From positions 70,554,653 to 70,618,652 of the forward strand of contig NC_065572.1 of the NCBI RefSeq assembly GCF_937616625.2: a stretch of 64,000 bases of DNA. The letters are read 5' to 3'. The notes under the pieces were generated by a model. It saw only the letters and a program-made list of their open reading frames with translations, had not been told where the DNA came from and searched no databases. The DNA is from Mercurialis annua (taxonomy: Eukaryota > Streptophyta > Magnoliopsida > Malpighiales > Euphorbiaceae). A program made the translations under genes and the position numbers. Positions within the stretch are counted from its first letter, which is position 1, and each line of letters opens with the position of its first letter. Below, one piece after another: positions 11,326-23,676 of this stretch.

Positions 11326-14300
11326 ATGGCGATTACAGGCCTCGGTGGCCTAGCTTGCAGTTGCAGACCTCATTTATATCTCCGCCCCCCTCTCTTCCAC
11401 TGCCTTCGTAAGGTCAAAATTATAAATTATAAACTTAAATTATTCACCTTATCCAGTTTTTAGAATGAATTACGTACTCCATTTCTTTTATTTAGCAGGC
11501 GCGGTTCAGTGCAGTAGCAGCAATTGAGACTATTGATGAACCGGAGCACATAATCAATGATAATAAGAAGAAGAAAAAGAAGAAGCATGATTCTTCAGGT
11601 ACTACTATTTTACTGTTAGATTCGGTTAGCTAAATGATTAGTTTGTGTTTATTTTAGATTTTTAAAATTTTAGTGACTTGATTTTAGGAGTAGAAATTAG
11701 AGAAGGAGAGGTAAAGGGACCGGAATGGAAGAAATTGAAATCCAAGGACCTTGGAATTAGTAATTCCATGATATCAGGGCCTACGAAAAAGGTTCTTAGT
11801 GGGCTCAAGCAAAGAGGTATTGATTGATAGTTTTGGTTTTTCTTTTGATCGTATGATGCTTGCTTCTTAAACTTGTGGTGCTTAAGAAAAACAATGTGTT
11901 GGACTTTATCTTTAGGGTATGAGGTGTACCTTGTTGGAGGCTGTGTTCGTGATCTTATTTTGGACAGAGTTCCAAAGGATTTTGATATCCTTACATCAGC
12001 TGAACTTAAACAGGTGCATTTCTATTTTAATTTAATTTTCATTTTTATGTTTTGATGTTCTAATTGTGCTTGATCAAAGTTGATATTTGACACCATTGAT
12101 TGAAGTTAGTATGATAGTTTAAGTTAGAAAGGATTGAGTAAGTTTAGGGTATGTGTTTTAAGTTCAAATTCAGTGTAATTTTTCCATTTAATTTATTTGC
12201 ATGCCTGGAAATTCTGTAATTCCATCCTACTTGCAGGTAGCGAGGACATTCGCACGGTGTGAAATAGTTGGCAGACGGTTCCCTATATGTCTTGTCCATA
12301 TAGGGGATACTACATTGGAGGTATGCATTCTTGCCTTTCTAAAAAGAAAAAGATACGAGCTCTGCTCATGTTTTTGGTCGATTTGTAAAATTACCACATA
12401 TGATAAGCTCATTTAGACATATCTTTTGAACTTGTTTTTGTTGGGAGTTTTTTGGCATGTTTTAATTCTGACTTTCTTTTGTTTATTTTTACACCATAAT
12501 TATAAGTATACTGTAATGTTAGGTTTCAAGTTTTGGCACTACAGCACAAAAGTTCGGTGGGGATTGGAGCTATGATGTTCAAAGTCCCTTTGATTGTGAC
12601 AAGAAAGATTATGTTCGTTGGAGGAATTGTTTGCAGAGGGACTTCACAATCAATGCGTAGGTGATTAAGAATCAATATTTACTATCTTTTAAGCTTCATT
12701 TTTTTTTTGAATCTTCTAGCTGATTTGTGCTGGAAATTTTCTATCATACTTTCAGACCATCCCTTTTATTATATGCAGGTTGATGTTTGATCCATATGCA
12801 AAAATAGTGTATGACTACATGGGAGGTCTTGAAGATATTAGAAAGGCTAAAGTGTGCATGTATTTCTTGTTTTATTATTTCGTACATTAGTTTTTATGTA
12901 ATATATGCTGTTCTAACATCATATATTTGGTATAGGTGCGAACTGTTATTCCTGCAAGTAATTCTTTTCAGGAGGATTGTGGTAAGCTGCAGTTACCTCA
13001 ATTAGTTTCTAGTCAAATGAAATGGACGTTAATTATTTCATTTGTTGTACGCATATCGGAAACACTTCATCTTTTCGTTTGTATCTTTATAATAAATAAA
13101 TGACACCGTTGTCTTTGCAGCTCGCATTCTACGTGCAGTAAGAGTTGCTGCACGCTTAGGATTCCGCTTTTCAAGAGAAACAGCTCATTTTCTTACAAAC
13201 TTTGCTAGCTCAATTTTAAGACTTGATAAGGTAACCAAACAGCTCTGTCTTGCTCTTTTTGAGTTTCATGTTTATTCATTAAATTTTAATTTCCTGGTTG
13301 ACTTATTCCTAGTGCCAAAATTCCTAGGCAAGGCTTCTGATGGAAATGAACTACATGCTAGCATATGGTTCTTCTGAGGCTTCATTTAGGTTGTTATGGA
13401 GATTTGGGCTTCTTGAAATACTTCTGCCCATGCAGGTTTTTGTTTGATACTATATGTTTTATGTTAGAGTTCTCATACAGATCTAAAATAGCTTCATCAT
13501 GCAGGCAGCATATTTAGTCCGCAGTGGTTTTAAGAGGCGTGACAAGAGATCTAACATGCTTTTGGTAATTTTACTTTATTTTATGGTTGTTGCTTCTGTT
13601 TGCTTTTTGAGTATGTGCAAACTTTTAAATACTGAAAATGCAGGCAGTTTGGAGGATTAATAGTTTCCTAATTACCATGTGTGACCAAGATAGAAGTTTG
13701 TGCCAAAGCATGGATTTTTTTCTTTCTCTATTTAGTATTGATCATAAATATTTTGAGGGCTCTACAGATCTATTTCCTAAAAATAACTGTTAAGCTCTAC
13801 ACCATCTGAAAAAGTGTAATCTCTCTTGAGCATCAAGATGGCTGTCACCTTTCCCTTGTTCAACAGTGTCTTAAATGGAAATATTATTACATGTAGACAT
13901 GCATTTCGTAGGAGGACATATCTATATAATACTGCTTTAAGTTGCTCTTTATATTAGGTGTTTGTTAATTTGTTTCTACTCCTTTAGAAAAATATTTTGT
14001 TATTCTTTAATGGTCACCTGAAAGAGGATGCCATTCCATCTGCAGTCTCTTCTTTCCAACATGGATAAGCTTTTTGCTCCTGATAGACCATGCCATGGCA
14101 GTTTATGGTAAGTTTTTAGTAAAGATATGTATATAACAATAATTTGGTTGTGTTTCACTGTAAAACATTAATATATTTTACGAAGTTTTTTTGAAAATGT
14201 TTTAAATGCTCCCAATGCACTCGCATTAAATGGCTGCTTGCAACTTGGAGTATTAGCCCTACTCATAGCAAGTTTTCACTTTTCAGGGTGGGTATCTTAG

Positions 14301-14917
14301 CATTCCATAAAGCCTTATTTGAACAGCCAAGAGATCCTTTGGTGGTTGCTGCATTTTGTCTGGCTGTCCACAATGGTGGAGATATGTCAGAAGCAGTAAG
14401 CATAGCAAGGAAGATCGACAAGCAACACGAGATCAGCTTTCATGAATTATCAGAATCTACAGATCTTGATTCAGATGCACTGGTTAATGAGGTAATAGAT
14501 CTCGGAGAATCTGTTAAACACGTACTAAGCATGATGACTACTGAGTATTATGTCTCTCAAGCGATGGCAGAATATCCTCGCGCCCCTTATTCAGATCTAG
14601 TAAGGACTCCCTTTTCTCCATTATAATTTCTTCAATATAATCATTTCACAGAAGCATTTTAATCAGAAAGAGGCATACCAGAAGTGGGAAACAGCTTATA
14701 TGAGTATTTAATATTGCAGGTAATCATCTCATTGATGTTGTATACGAAAACTTGCGAGATTTTCAAGTGTGTAAGACATGGTAAAGAGAGGGGATTTATC
14801 CCCAAACAAGGTAGCAGGATAAAGTATGAGTCGGTGGCTTTAGGAAACCTTCAGGAACTGCGACATGTTTTTGCAAGAATTGTGTTTGATACTGTGTACC
14901 CACTCAATTTAACCTGA
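11326..14917 (+). CDS. Poly(A) polymerase / tRNA nucleotidyltransferase family protein (organelle-targeted candidate)
   Basis: Fourteen exons, all in frame, give 533 residues: 11326-11412, 11499-11598, 11688-11816, 11916-12013, 12237-12320, 12523-12656, 12779-12851, 12936-12981, 13121-13230, 13328-13435, 13505-13564, 14046-14107, 14287-14599, 14720-14917. Residues 112-129 read [18 protein letters not shown] then D, the nucleotidyltransferase signature (GG..VRD and the metal-binding DxD at 127-129). It is followed by [14 protein letters not shown] and [15 protein letters not shown], the RRD-like and tRNA-nucleotidyltransferase RNA-binding motifs. The N-terminus is rich in Arg, Cys and Leu with few acidic residues before a Lys run, resembling an organellar targeting peptide. 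Plants have a small family of this kind distinct from the CCA-adding enzyme. Whether this member adds CCA or poly(A) cannot be read from sequence. It is convergent with the phosphate-carrier gene. Confidence 0.88.
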
Positions 14918-15367
14918 GCTTGGAGAGTGTAAACAGGCATTACAAGATATGTTTCAAGAGAAATCAAAAGAGCCTGATATTCATGTGTTCTACCAGTTTA
15001 ATTTCACTGAGGTACTCTCTGCAAGTTCTTTAACCGCTCTTTCAGTCTTGGTGTACAAGGGCGTCCAGAAGCGCATTCAATTCATTATTCTCAGGCTAAT
15101 GAATAGCATCTCAATCAACTCAGGTGCGCTAGAATTGCAAAAAAAATTCATTATCATGTAATCTTTTTAAGATACAATATCAGATGCCAAACTAGCAGGA
15201 TGTATTTTTAAATTGAGATAAATGGGAGATTGAAATCAGAACCCCCACTTCAAGATATCAACGACAGATGAGCTGTAAATTATTTCGAAAGAATACAGTG
15301 CCTATTTATACCGGGGGTATCAGCACATCATTGGATACCCCCTTCTCTTCGCGCATCAGCTCTAGAT

Positions 15368-17328
15368 TCATGCCTTAGCAGCAGTAGGTGGAGGAGCACC
15401 GCCCGTAGTTGGCCTATCAGAAAGAAACGAATAAAAATGTTATTTGATCATCTACATCATATCCTGCATGTTGTAATGTCTACATGCATGATAGATTAAC
15501 AAAGCATAGTATGAGGGTTATTAGTCCGTATGGTATCAAATTTTTGCCTCTGCTTTTAATTTGGTATTAAAATTTCAATTTGTACCAAAGCAGCATAACT
15601 TAATGTTTCAGGATGGTTCTTGGATAAATTGATGTTAATGTATGCTGACGTGGCAAATGGTAATTAGATAATCTCTGAATGATATATCAACATATATTTG
15701 TCTGAATTTAATTCGAGTATCATCCACCATTAGTTAAATTTTTTGTATGAAATTGAGTGTAAAAAATAATAATACCACATGGTATAATAATCTAAACTCT
15801 AAAGCATGACGAGTAGTTAAAAGAGATACTTACAGCCCAACAGACACTTTGAAAGCATCATAGATGCCCCATTGAGCACCGGTGAGGGTTCCGATCATGA
15901 CAATACGGAGAGGAAGTCCTCGCGTAAAGAGCCCCTTCAAGCCTAGCTGCTTGATTGCCTGAAAACACAACGATCCATTAATATTTCAAATCTTCTTTAA
16001 AACAGATGAAGAAAATAAAGTGGAAAGCAAAGAGAGAGATTCACTCACATCCCCAGCAGTCGCTCCCTTGGCGTTGTTGAGGAAAGAAACTAAGTTATCA
16101 GCAGGATGCGAAACAATAGCACAGAAAACACCAGCAACATATCCGCCAGCGAAGCTGACTCCGAGCTGCAGACTTTTACTGCACTGTTCTTTTGGAGTTG
16201 GAATAGCATGCTTGTATATTAGTTCCACAATAGTCTCAAATGATGCAAATTTCATCATTGTATCTGCAGCACATTAGTTTTCAAATCAGTTTAATCGTAA
16301 AACAAATCTCTTGCATACGCATAAAAAAAGCTTAACATATTGGAAAATATTTCAGCTTACATGGAATTTGACGCCCCCATAGAGGAACTAACCCTTTGTA
16401 TAACCCAGCATAGCCTTCGGATCTGATAAACTTGGGCATGCCATCGGATAAGCCACGAGCAAAACCAGGCTGCGTTTGCACACGAACTTTGACAGCTTCC
16501 ATAGGACAAAGAGCAACATCTGCAATAACTTCAGCAGAAGCAGAGCCAGCAAGATAAATCAATGTTTTATACTTGGCTGCAAATTCAGGCCCAGCAATGT
16601 CTGAATAGTATTTCTTAAAAAATTCATAAAATCCCATTTTGCAAGCTCCCTGTGCACTATAACCAAGCAGAGTAGGCGCCCATCCTCTAAAAATCCCTTT
16701 AATTCCCTGCTCCTTGAGCAAGACCCCGAATCCAGATGAAACACTCTTGTACTTTGCTGGGTTGATCTAAAGTATCAATAACATACAATTGTCAATCCAA
16801 GAGCAAAGTTCATACTATTGGCATAATAAATCTCAACGTATGATGTTTATAGCGGTTTATCCCATGGTTTAAAACTTACATATAATATCATATTCTTTCA
16901 CGTTTTTGCATTTTGTAGGCCAAATTCATTTTCCGGCAATTTTTTCATACGTGGCACGGATGCCATATATGATCAGTATATGCTAAATGTAAAAAACAGG
17001 AAATGAAGTGAAAATAAAGGACCTGCATATTACACTTGACGAGATCAAGCGGAGTAACAGCCATATGAGTAAGGCCACAGCTAAGTGTCCCTCCAGCCGT
17101 ACACGCAGCATAAAAAGCCGGCGAGTACATCTCAATCTTCTCTCTAGGTGACGGAATCACAAAGTTATTGCTCGACAGGCCAACGTTTGACGGCGATGTT
17201 CGTTTAGAAATGATCGGTGACTGATAAAGTCCACGGTTAGGGTTCTCCGAAGCATCAAGATCAAAGTAGTGTTCCTTGTATAGAAAGGCAGGGATCAGAG
17301 AATGGCGTGACTGATCGGAACCGGCCAT
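15368..17328 (-). CDS. PHT3;1: Mitochondrial phosphate carrier protein (PHT3/MPT family)
   Basis: Five exons on the minus strand give 365 residues: 17328-17023, 16766-16361, 16263-16049, 15958-15834, 15413-15368. The three mitochondrial-carrier repeats each carry the PxD/ExxK-type signature: PLDLVK in repeat 1, PMEAVK in repeat 2 and PADNLV in repeat 3. This diverged third motif is usual for phosphate carriers. The protein imports phosphate with protons across the inner mitochondrial membrane for ATP synthesis. The N-terminal region of about 65 residues before the first repeat and the Pro/Ala-rich tail ([14 protein letters not shown]) match plant PHT3;1/PHT3;2 proteins. The last exon has only 46 coding bases. 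Assignment to paralogue 1, 2 or 3 is uncertain. Confidence 0.93.
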
Positions 17329-19323
17329 TGGTGGATTCCGATTGAATTCCGCACTGTTCGTTTGATATGAAATTGTGATTTGAGAAAGGTAATTAATGAG
17401 AGGAAAATGGAAAGAATTTTGTTGCTGGTGAAAGAAGGAAATAGAAGGTGTGTGGGTTTAAATGGCGCGAGATAGTTTAGTCGAAATTGTCTGCCTCGCT
17501 GGATTCTAATTCAAATTTGTAACGACTATTTTTTGTTTGCGCGTTTCTTACATTTTCTTCTGCTTCTACTAGAATTGGTTTGCTTTGACTATTTTATATT
17601 TTTCTTTGTCAAAAAAAAAAAAGATAAAATAGTCAAGCTAAAAAATAAGATATAATAATTATCAATGTTAATCATTCAGTTTTTTTAGTATATGATACAC
17701 GAGGTGTTCATATGAGTTCCAATTCCGAGACAGAATTTTAAATTTTTCAAATCTAGACTAATTTACTTTTGAGCCGCGATAAATCCCTTGTTGGAGACAA
17801 AATTTTATCCTCAAAGGCTCAAACTTTAACGACTGTACAGTTTGAACCTACAACCTTATTTAATTTAAGAGAGTGTCTTACCAACTCATTTATATTTTGA
17901 AAATTATAAATAGTTTGATTTTACTTTTAAGCAAAAATTTATAAGTGATGTAGAAAAGTCAAGTGACTCTGCTCTAGAAAGCCCCAAGATTTTGTATTAA
18001 TTCATTATGCTAGCAAGTTTTATTCATGTAGAATTTTGGATTTCACAAAATAAAAATGAGAAGAAAGATGGCAGACTATTCAACTAGCCCAAGCAGACAT
18101 GTCACAGAATGGTTTTAAGTTGGTCATAATGTGCGAGACTGCAATTATGCATATGTGCTAAAACTAATCAAACTTGGTCCGCACGGTAATTCAAAGACTG
18201 GACTTCAAATCTTATGCAAGTTTAACAGCCACAATCACAATCCCAAAAATTCGTCTCTCTTCAAACATTGGCTTTCCTTTTGTTAATGCATTCAGCCGTT
18301 TGACTAGTAGAAACTTCAAAGACTCTTCTTCTCTTTATTTATTGTCTTCTCGTTTTATTGGTAAATGATTATATGCAGCCGCGAAATCGAGATTTCGACT
18401 CAAGCGGCAGAATTTTATTCGTTCGCCTATTCTAAAAAATATCAAAACCGACCTGTGTCGCTCTGCTATTTTTTTATAATTGAAACGACATATTGTTCGG
18501 CTATTTAAAATTATTTTATAACATTGTAAATATATGATATCTATTCGTAAATTATAATTTAACTAAGTAATAAAATAATCCAAAACGTGTTTTGGTGACT
18601 CTTGAGAGATGGAATTCACCAAAATAATTTTTGACGACACCCTTAGAGAAAGGGAGTTACCAAAAATTAGTTTGGCGACTCCCTTTAGATATTGACCTGA
18701 TGGCAGATAGAATTGTTTACAAGTTTGGGTATCACCTTGTTTGCTCAGATTCCGCTCATTTGGGTCATATTTGATACATACTGGTGTTTTCAACGAATCA
18801 TATATTTGGGTTCAAATTTGTATCAAATTCATTTTTTTTCTTGCAGATTTAAATTTAAATATTTAATTTTAATCCGAGAAAAATCCGACCTAAGATCGAA
18901 TAGATTTAATTTACATGTCGGACTTAGATAATAAATATTGAATTTAAATTGGATTCAAAATTTACACTTACATGTAAAAGAATCGGATCTAGCCTGTGAC
19001 AAATCTACTTTCGTTGCAAAATATTTAACATAATAAAAAATTGAATGCCTGCATAAACAGTTTATTCTATAATCTGATTACATTATAACTTTTATATTAA
19101 AAAATGATTTTTCACAAAAGAAAATTAGAAAAATTGTGCAAGTTGCAAACAGCAGATAGGCCTTCAATACTGAGGCTGAATCTTATCCACTCGTATTTGC
19201 CTCTCTACTTACCTTTTTCAGCTTTCAATTCCAAACTTGATAAACCTCGTTACAATATTTATTCAAGACACCTTAATTCTCCATTAATTTGACCTCTAAT
19301 TCACTCTTTTGAAGTGAGTTTCC
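17329..19323. other. Intergenic region between divergent phosphate-carrier and ACP genes
   Basis: About 2 kb containing the promoters of both divergent genes. I see no extra exon and no clear mobile element. Around 18580-18690 there are related short words (TTGGTGACTC, GGCGACTCCC, ACCAAAA) in both orientations, possibly an old repeat. Confidence 0.5.
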
Positions 19324-20615
19324 ATGGCTTCAGTCTCAGCTTCTTGTCTTCGGTTCCAGCCCGCTGTACTCCTCCGCTCCAACAACACTAGCCTGGTCAG
19401 TTTTCTGATCTCTACCTTCCTATAAATTTATTTGAAAATACAATGCGACTCACTAATCTTCAGATTATTAGCCAACTATTGTATTATTAGACATTTATTA
19501 ATATTGTTTTTGCAGAGAACAAATTTAAATGTGGTTTCGATGAACTTGGCAAACAAAGGCTTCCCTTCTTTAAAAGCCTCCCGTTTCCGCATTTCCTGCG
19601 CGGTAATTATATTCTTCGCGTCTGTTAACTATGCACAGTTATAAATCTGTAAAGGTTGTGGGTTTTATTTCTCCCACAATCATACTCTTTTCCCATTTAA
19701 TTTTTTTAAGGAAAACTATGCACATTTCCTTTGTTTATTATGTAATATATGTCTAATCATGTTGAAAATTCACAATTTATTGACCATTTACCCAATTTTA
19801 ATTTCCACATTTATAATCTGATTTGAATAGTTGCATTTAGCTATTATTGAAATGCAATTATTCAAAGCAGACTAAAGTGGATTAGAATCAATAAAAGTTG
19901 ATAAAATTTGAACTTTTGCAAATGATTAAAATTAGGGTTTGGGTGATAGAGGCCCCAAAATTCAGAGACGATGAGTGATTATTAGCCGAAAATGCTGCTA
20001 TATTTACCCAAACCGTTGTATTTTTTAAAGATAATGCAGCAGTTTTTAAATATCTGCAGCTTTATGTTATAAAATAAAAAAATTTGCTAATGGTTTTGCA
20101 AAGGCTAATCAAATTGTAATCTTTAAGCTATCTTATATATACTAATGCAACAGTTTTAAAACTGCTGCTAAGTTGGTGTTACTATTGCCCCACTATGTAG
20201 TGGTGAATTAGACGTATCATAATGTAAACATTTTTTAATGAATGTGGATGCTGACAAAATGATTGCTTGACAGGCTAAAGCAGAGACAGTGGAGAAAGTT
20301 TGTGGTATTGTTACTAAACAATTGGCTTTGGCTCCTGAGATCAAGCTCACCCCTGAATCTAAATTCTCTGAACTTGGTGCTGATTCCCTCGACACTGTAA
20401 GCCATCTTCCTCATTTTCATTAAATACTTGGATTTTGAGATATTAATTAAGCATAATTATGGTTATGGCTGTTGCAGGTGGAGATATTGATGGCTTTCGA
20501 GGAAGAATTTGAGATTAGTGTGGAAGAGGACAGTGCTCAGAACATAACAACAGTCCAAGAAGCAGCTGATTTGATTGAGAAACTCGTTCAAACTAAAACT
20601 GAAGCTGCAGCCTGA
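19324..20615 (+). CDS. ACP: Acyl carrier protein, chloroplast precursor
   Basis: Four exons give 139 residues: 19324-19395, 19516-19602, 20274-20396, 20478-20615. Residues 1 to about 54 are Ser/Ala/Arg-rich with almost no acidic residues and end in SRFRISCA, a typical stromal transit peptide. The mature part is a small acidic four-helix protein with the phosphopantetheine attachment motif GADSLDT. Ser91 receives the prosthetic group. It carries growing acyl chains in plastid type II fatty-acid synthesis. The DSL motif is cut by an intron just after DSLDT, with the helix [13 protein letters not shown] in the last exon, the usual plant ACP exon pattern. Length is normal. Which isoform it is cannot be decided. 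Confidence 0.94.
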
Positions 20616-21849
20616 TGAGTTTATTAAAATCAATTGGATTTCCCCATTTGTTTTAGGATTACTAGATTGATTGAATTTCAAGTTTTGTTTATTTATTGAT
20701 TGAGTAATCAGTTTGGGGTAATGCTCAAGTTAATTATGTGCCAAAGAATCATGCAGTTGCCTAGGCCTAAAGTATCCGAGTTATTATGGCTCTTGACTTC
20801 ATCTCTAAGTTGCATGTGCTTGCTGGTCGGCAAACTGAATTCATTCTCTTTGTATTTCCAGATAATGAAATTGCACGCTAGGCCGAGGTTCGTTTGCCAG
20901 TTTTAAAGTCCATGGCTTGCCATTTCTTTAAGACCCATCTACATAGCAAATGAGAATTCCCTTGTAGCAATGCTCTTTTTATGATTCAAACTCCTGATTT
21001 ATGGGTCTCAAAACAACCAATTTTACCGTTGCTTTAAGCATCAACCTCCATAGCCATAAACTATCATTTTACCCTTCCTTCCTGCCATATTGCAGCTTAT
21101 AAATTATAAGTACTCATTGTAAAAGTAAAAGGCAAAATGGGCAGTTTTCACCCCTAAATTTGTACACTTTCATCTATTCGAACACTAGACTGTTAATTTA
21201 ACCTGTTACATGTTTTGACATATTTTTTGTCAATTTAATCTATATTCCTAATAATTGGATATTTGTCGTGACAACAAGGACAAGTAATTGTTTACTTAAC
21301 TAGTTTCGCATTACGTGCTATGCACGTGGCTCGTAACGTAACTCCTCAATGAACATATTAGTAAATTTATTATAATTATCTCAATTTTTTATTTTATAAT
21401 TAATATTTTCAGTTATTAAATTTTTTCCATACTTAATTTATTCTTCTTTTGGTTTTATAATAACCATAATTAAATAATTAACTTAATTTTATTAATAATA
21501 TCTTTAAAAATAATAAGATAGAAATTTAAATAATAATATATTAACCAAATACAATATTTTAATTTTATAGTTCAATCAAACTAAAAGATAGATATTCCTA
21601 CTAATTTGTAGACAATTTAGTTATTGTTTACATACTAAAAATTAAATTGGAGATAATTTAGCTACCTATTCTAATTAGGATTTTAATTACAATAATGATT
21701 AATTAAATAACTAATTAGTTAATGACTATAAAATCTTTATTTAGTAGTAAACTGAAAAGGATTATTCCGTAAATTTGCCTGTCCCCCCCCCATCCGTGCT
21801 TTTATATATAGTATAGATATAGATAGATAGATGTGTAAATACATACAAC

Positions 21850-22067
21850 TAGGGGTGAGTAAGAACAGAACTAAACCAAAAAACCAAATCGAACCAAACC
21901 GAATTTTGTTGTTTGGTTAGATTTTTCGGTGAATATAGTTTGGTTTGGTTTTTATTTTAGGTAAAGTTTGATGTTCGGTGTTCGATTTAGTTTGAGTGTT
22001 TTAAAAACCGAACCGACCAAAAATTCTGAATTAACCGAACTTTAATATAAAATATATATTCTATAAA

Positions 22068-22118
<51 letters not shown>

Positions 22119-22425
22119 TATACATACTTATATTTTTATGCTTTTTATTTTTATATTTAATTATAGTTGATACATGAGTTAATAATAGTTATTTAAATAT
22201 ATATGAAATTTTATTAGGCTCTAATCATTTAATATTTGAATTAATTTTAATATAAAAAATTTAAAATAGTCAAATTTAGTTTTAACCGAACCGTACCAAA
22301 TCGAAATTTTCGGTTCGGTATGGTTCGGTTTTTTTACCTCGAAACTGAATGTTCTGCTCGCTTTGGAAATTTTCCAAACCGAAAAAAACAAAAAAAATTA
22401 ACCGAACCGACCGATGCTCAACCCT
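21850..22425. repeat. Dispersed repeat with AGGGGTGAG / CTCAACCCT inverted ends
   Basis: The left end AGGGGTGAGTAAG and right end GCTCAACCCT are imperfect inverses. Next to them lie many copies of AACCGAACC-type words in one orientation on the left and TTCGGTTCGG words on the right. This layout is familiar from non-autonomous repeats common in eudicot genomes. It holds the AT microsatellite. No coding capacity and no confirmed target duplication. Confidence 0.4.
22072..22112. repeat. AT dinucleotide microsatellite
   Basis: An almost uninterrupted (AT)n run of about 40 bases. Confidence 0.9.
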
Positions 22426-23676
22426 ACATAGAACATAACTCACCTCTAAACTTTAACACTTTAACCATAGATCTATTACATGCTCTAACTTCTTCTTCTT
22501 CTTTTTTCTAACTAAATCTCACTTCTAAAACTACCTTTTAGCTTCTAATGGAAATAAAAGTAATAGAGAAACTGATCTTAGAAAAAAAAATATGAACTTG
22601 ATTCATCATGTAAAATTGTGATCATCCATTTATTATCTTATATCAATTAATAATAATATTTTATTTTAATTAATATATCGCCCTTGTCATTCTTATCGAT
22701 TGATTAATTGTATTTATTAATACCACATGTCATATAAATAATGAATAAATTATAATTCTACATGGTAAATTGTTCATGCAAATATTTTTCTACTTTAGAC
22801 ATATTATAATTTAAAAGATAGTTTATTTTATCTATTTTATAGTAACATCAATATATATCATTTTTATTTTATCTCTTATTCTGTCAATATAAAACAACTA
22901 CCGGCTTATTATTATTATTATGAAATATTTCATTTTCTAATTTTTTTGTTTATAACTTAGATTTTTAAAAATATTTTTAATTTGAACTCATTTTTAATTT
23001 TTAATTTCAATTGTTGTGATTTGTTTAAATTAGAATGAAAAAAATTCATATATTTCCTTTATATTGCTTTATGTTTGAAATTTTTTATGCTAAAAAGTAA
23101 ATTATAACAATATAAAGTAATATGAAAAGTATATTTAATTTTGTTTACTTTAATTTAAATAAATAGCTACTGTAAAAATTAAAATGTAAGTTAAAATTAA
23201 CAATTTTTTAAATTTAGACCATAAAAAATTAAAAACGATGAAATGATTATATCTAAAATTACACTACTTGGCCAAATGATTAAATTTACCGCGCCGCCAA
23301 ACACTCTCCATCCAAAATCATTATAAATTTCACCAATATACCGCAACAGACAATACACGACAGTATCGGACACGTCACCATTTCACCACTTTGAGAGATC
23401 TACCAATTATTGGGTCCCTCCATTTTCTACAGTTGGCAGACAGACGAGACACGACCCTCTCCCGCGAAGCTCGCATCAACGTCGTCGCTCAACTATCCAA
23501 ACGACACCCCGTTTTCACAAGATTTCCAAAAACGTCAACAATATTCACTTCATTTCAACATCAAAATTTTCAGTTCCGTTTCCTTCTCTCTTCAAAATAA
23601 TTATCGTTTTCACTGTCAAATACTCGCGCACATAATTCATACCCGTACACAACTAACACACACATATAAATAATTG

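Larger units (their letters stand above)
20616..23676. other. Intergenic region between ACP and SCD2
   Basis: AT-rich sequence with a GAACCGA-type repeat (21850-22425), an AT microsatellite (22072-22112) and, at its right end, the SCD2 5' leader. No other gene is supported. Confidence 0.5.

Noticed and set aside
14949..15161. A further exon or small gene after the nucleotidyltransferase stop
   Set aside because: The 70-codon frame has no family similarity I recognise and lies in the 3' flank shared with the convergent phosphate-carrier gene.
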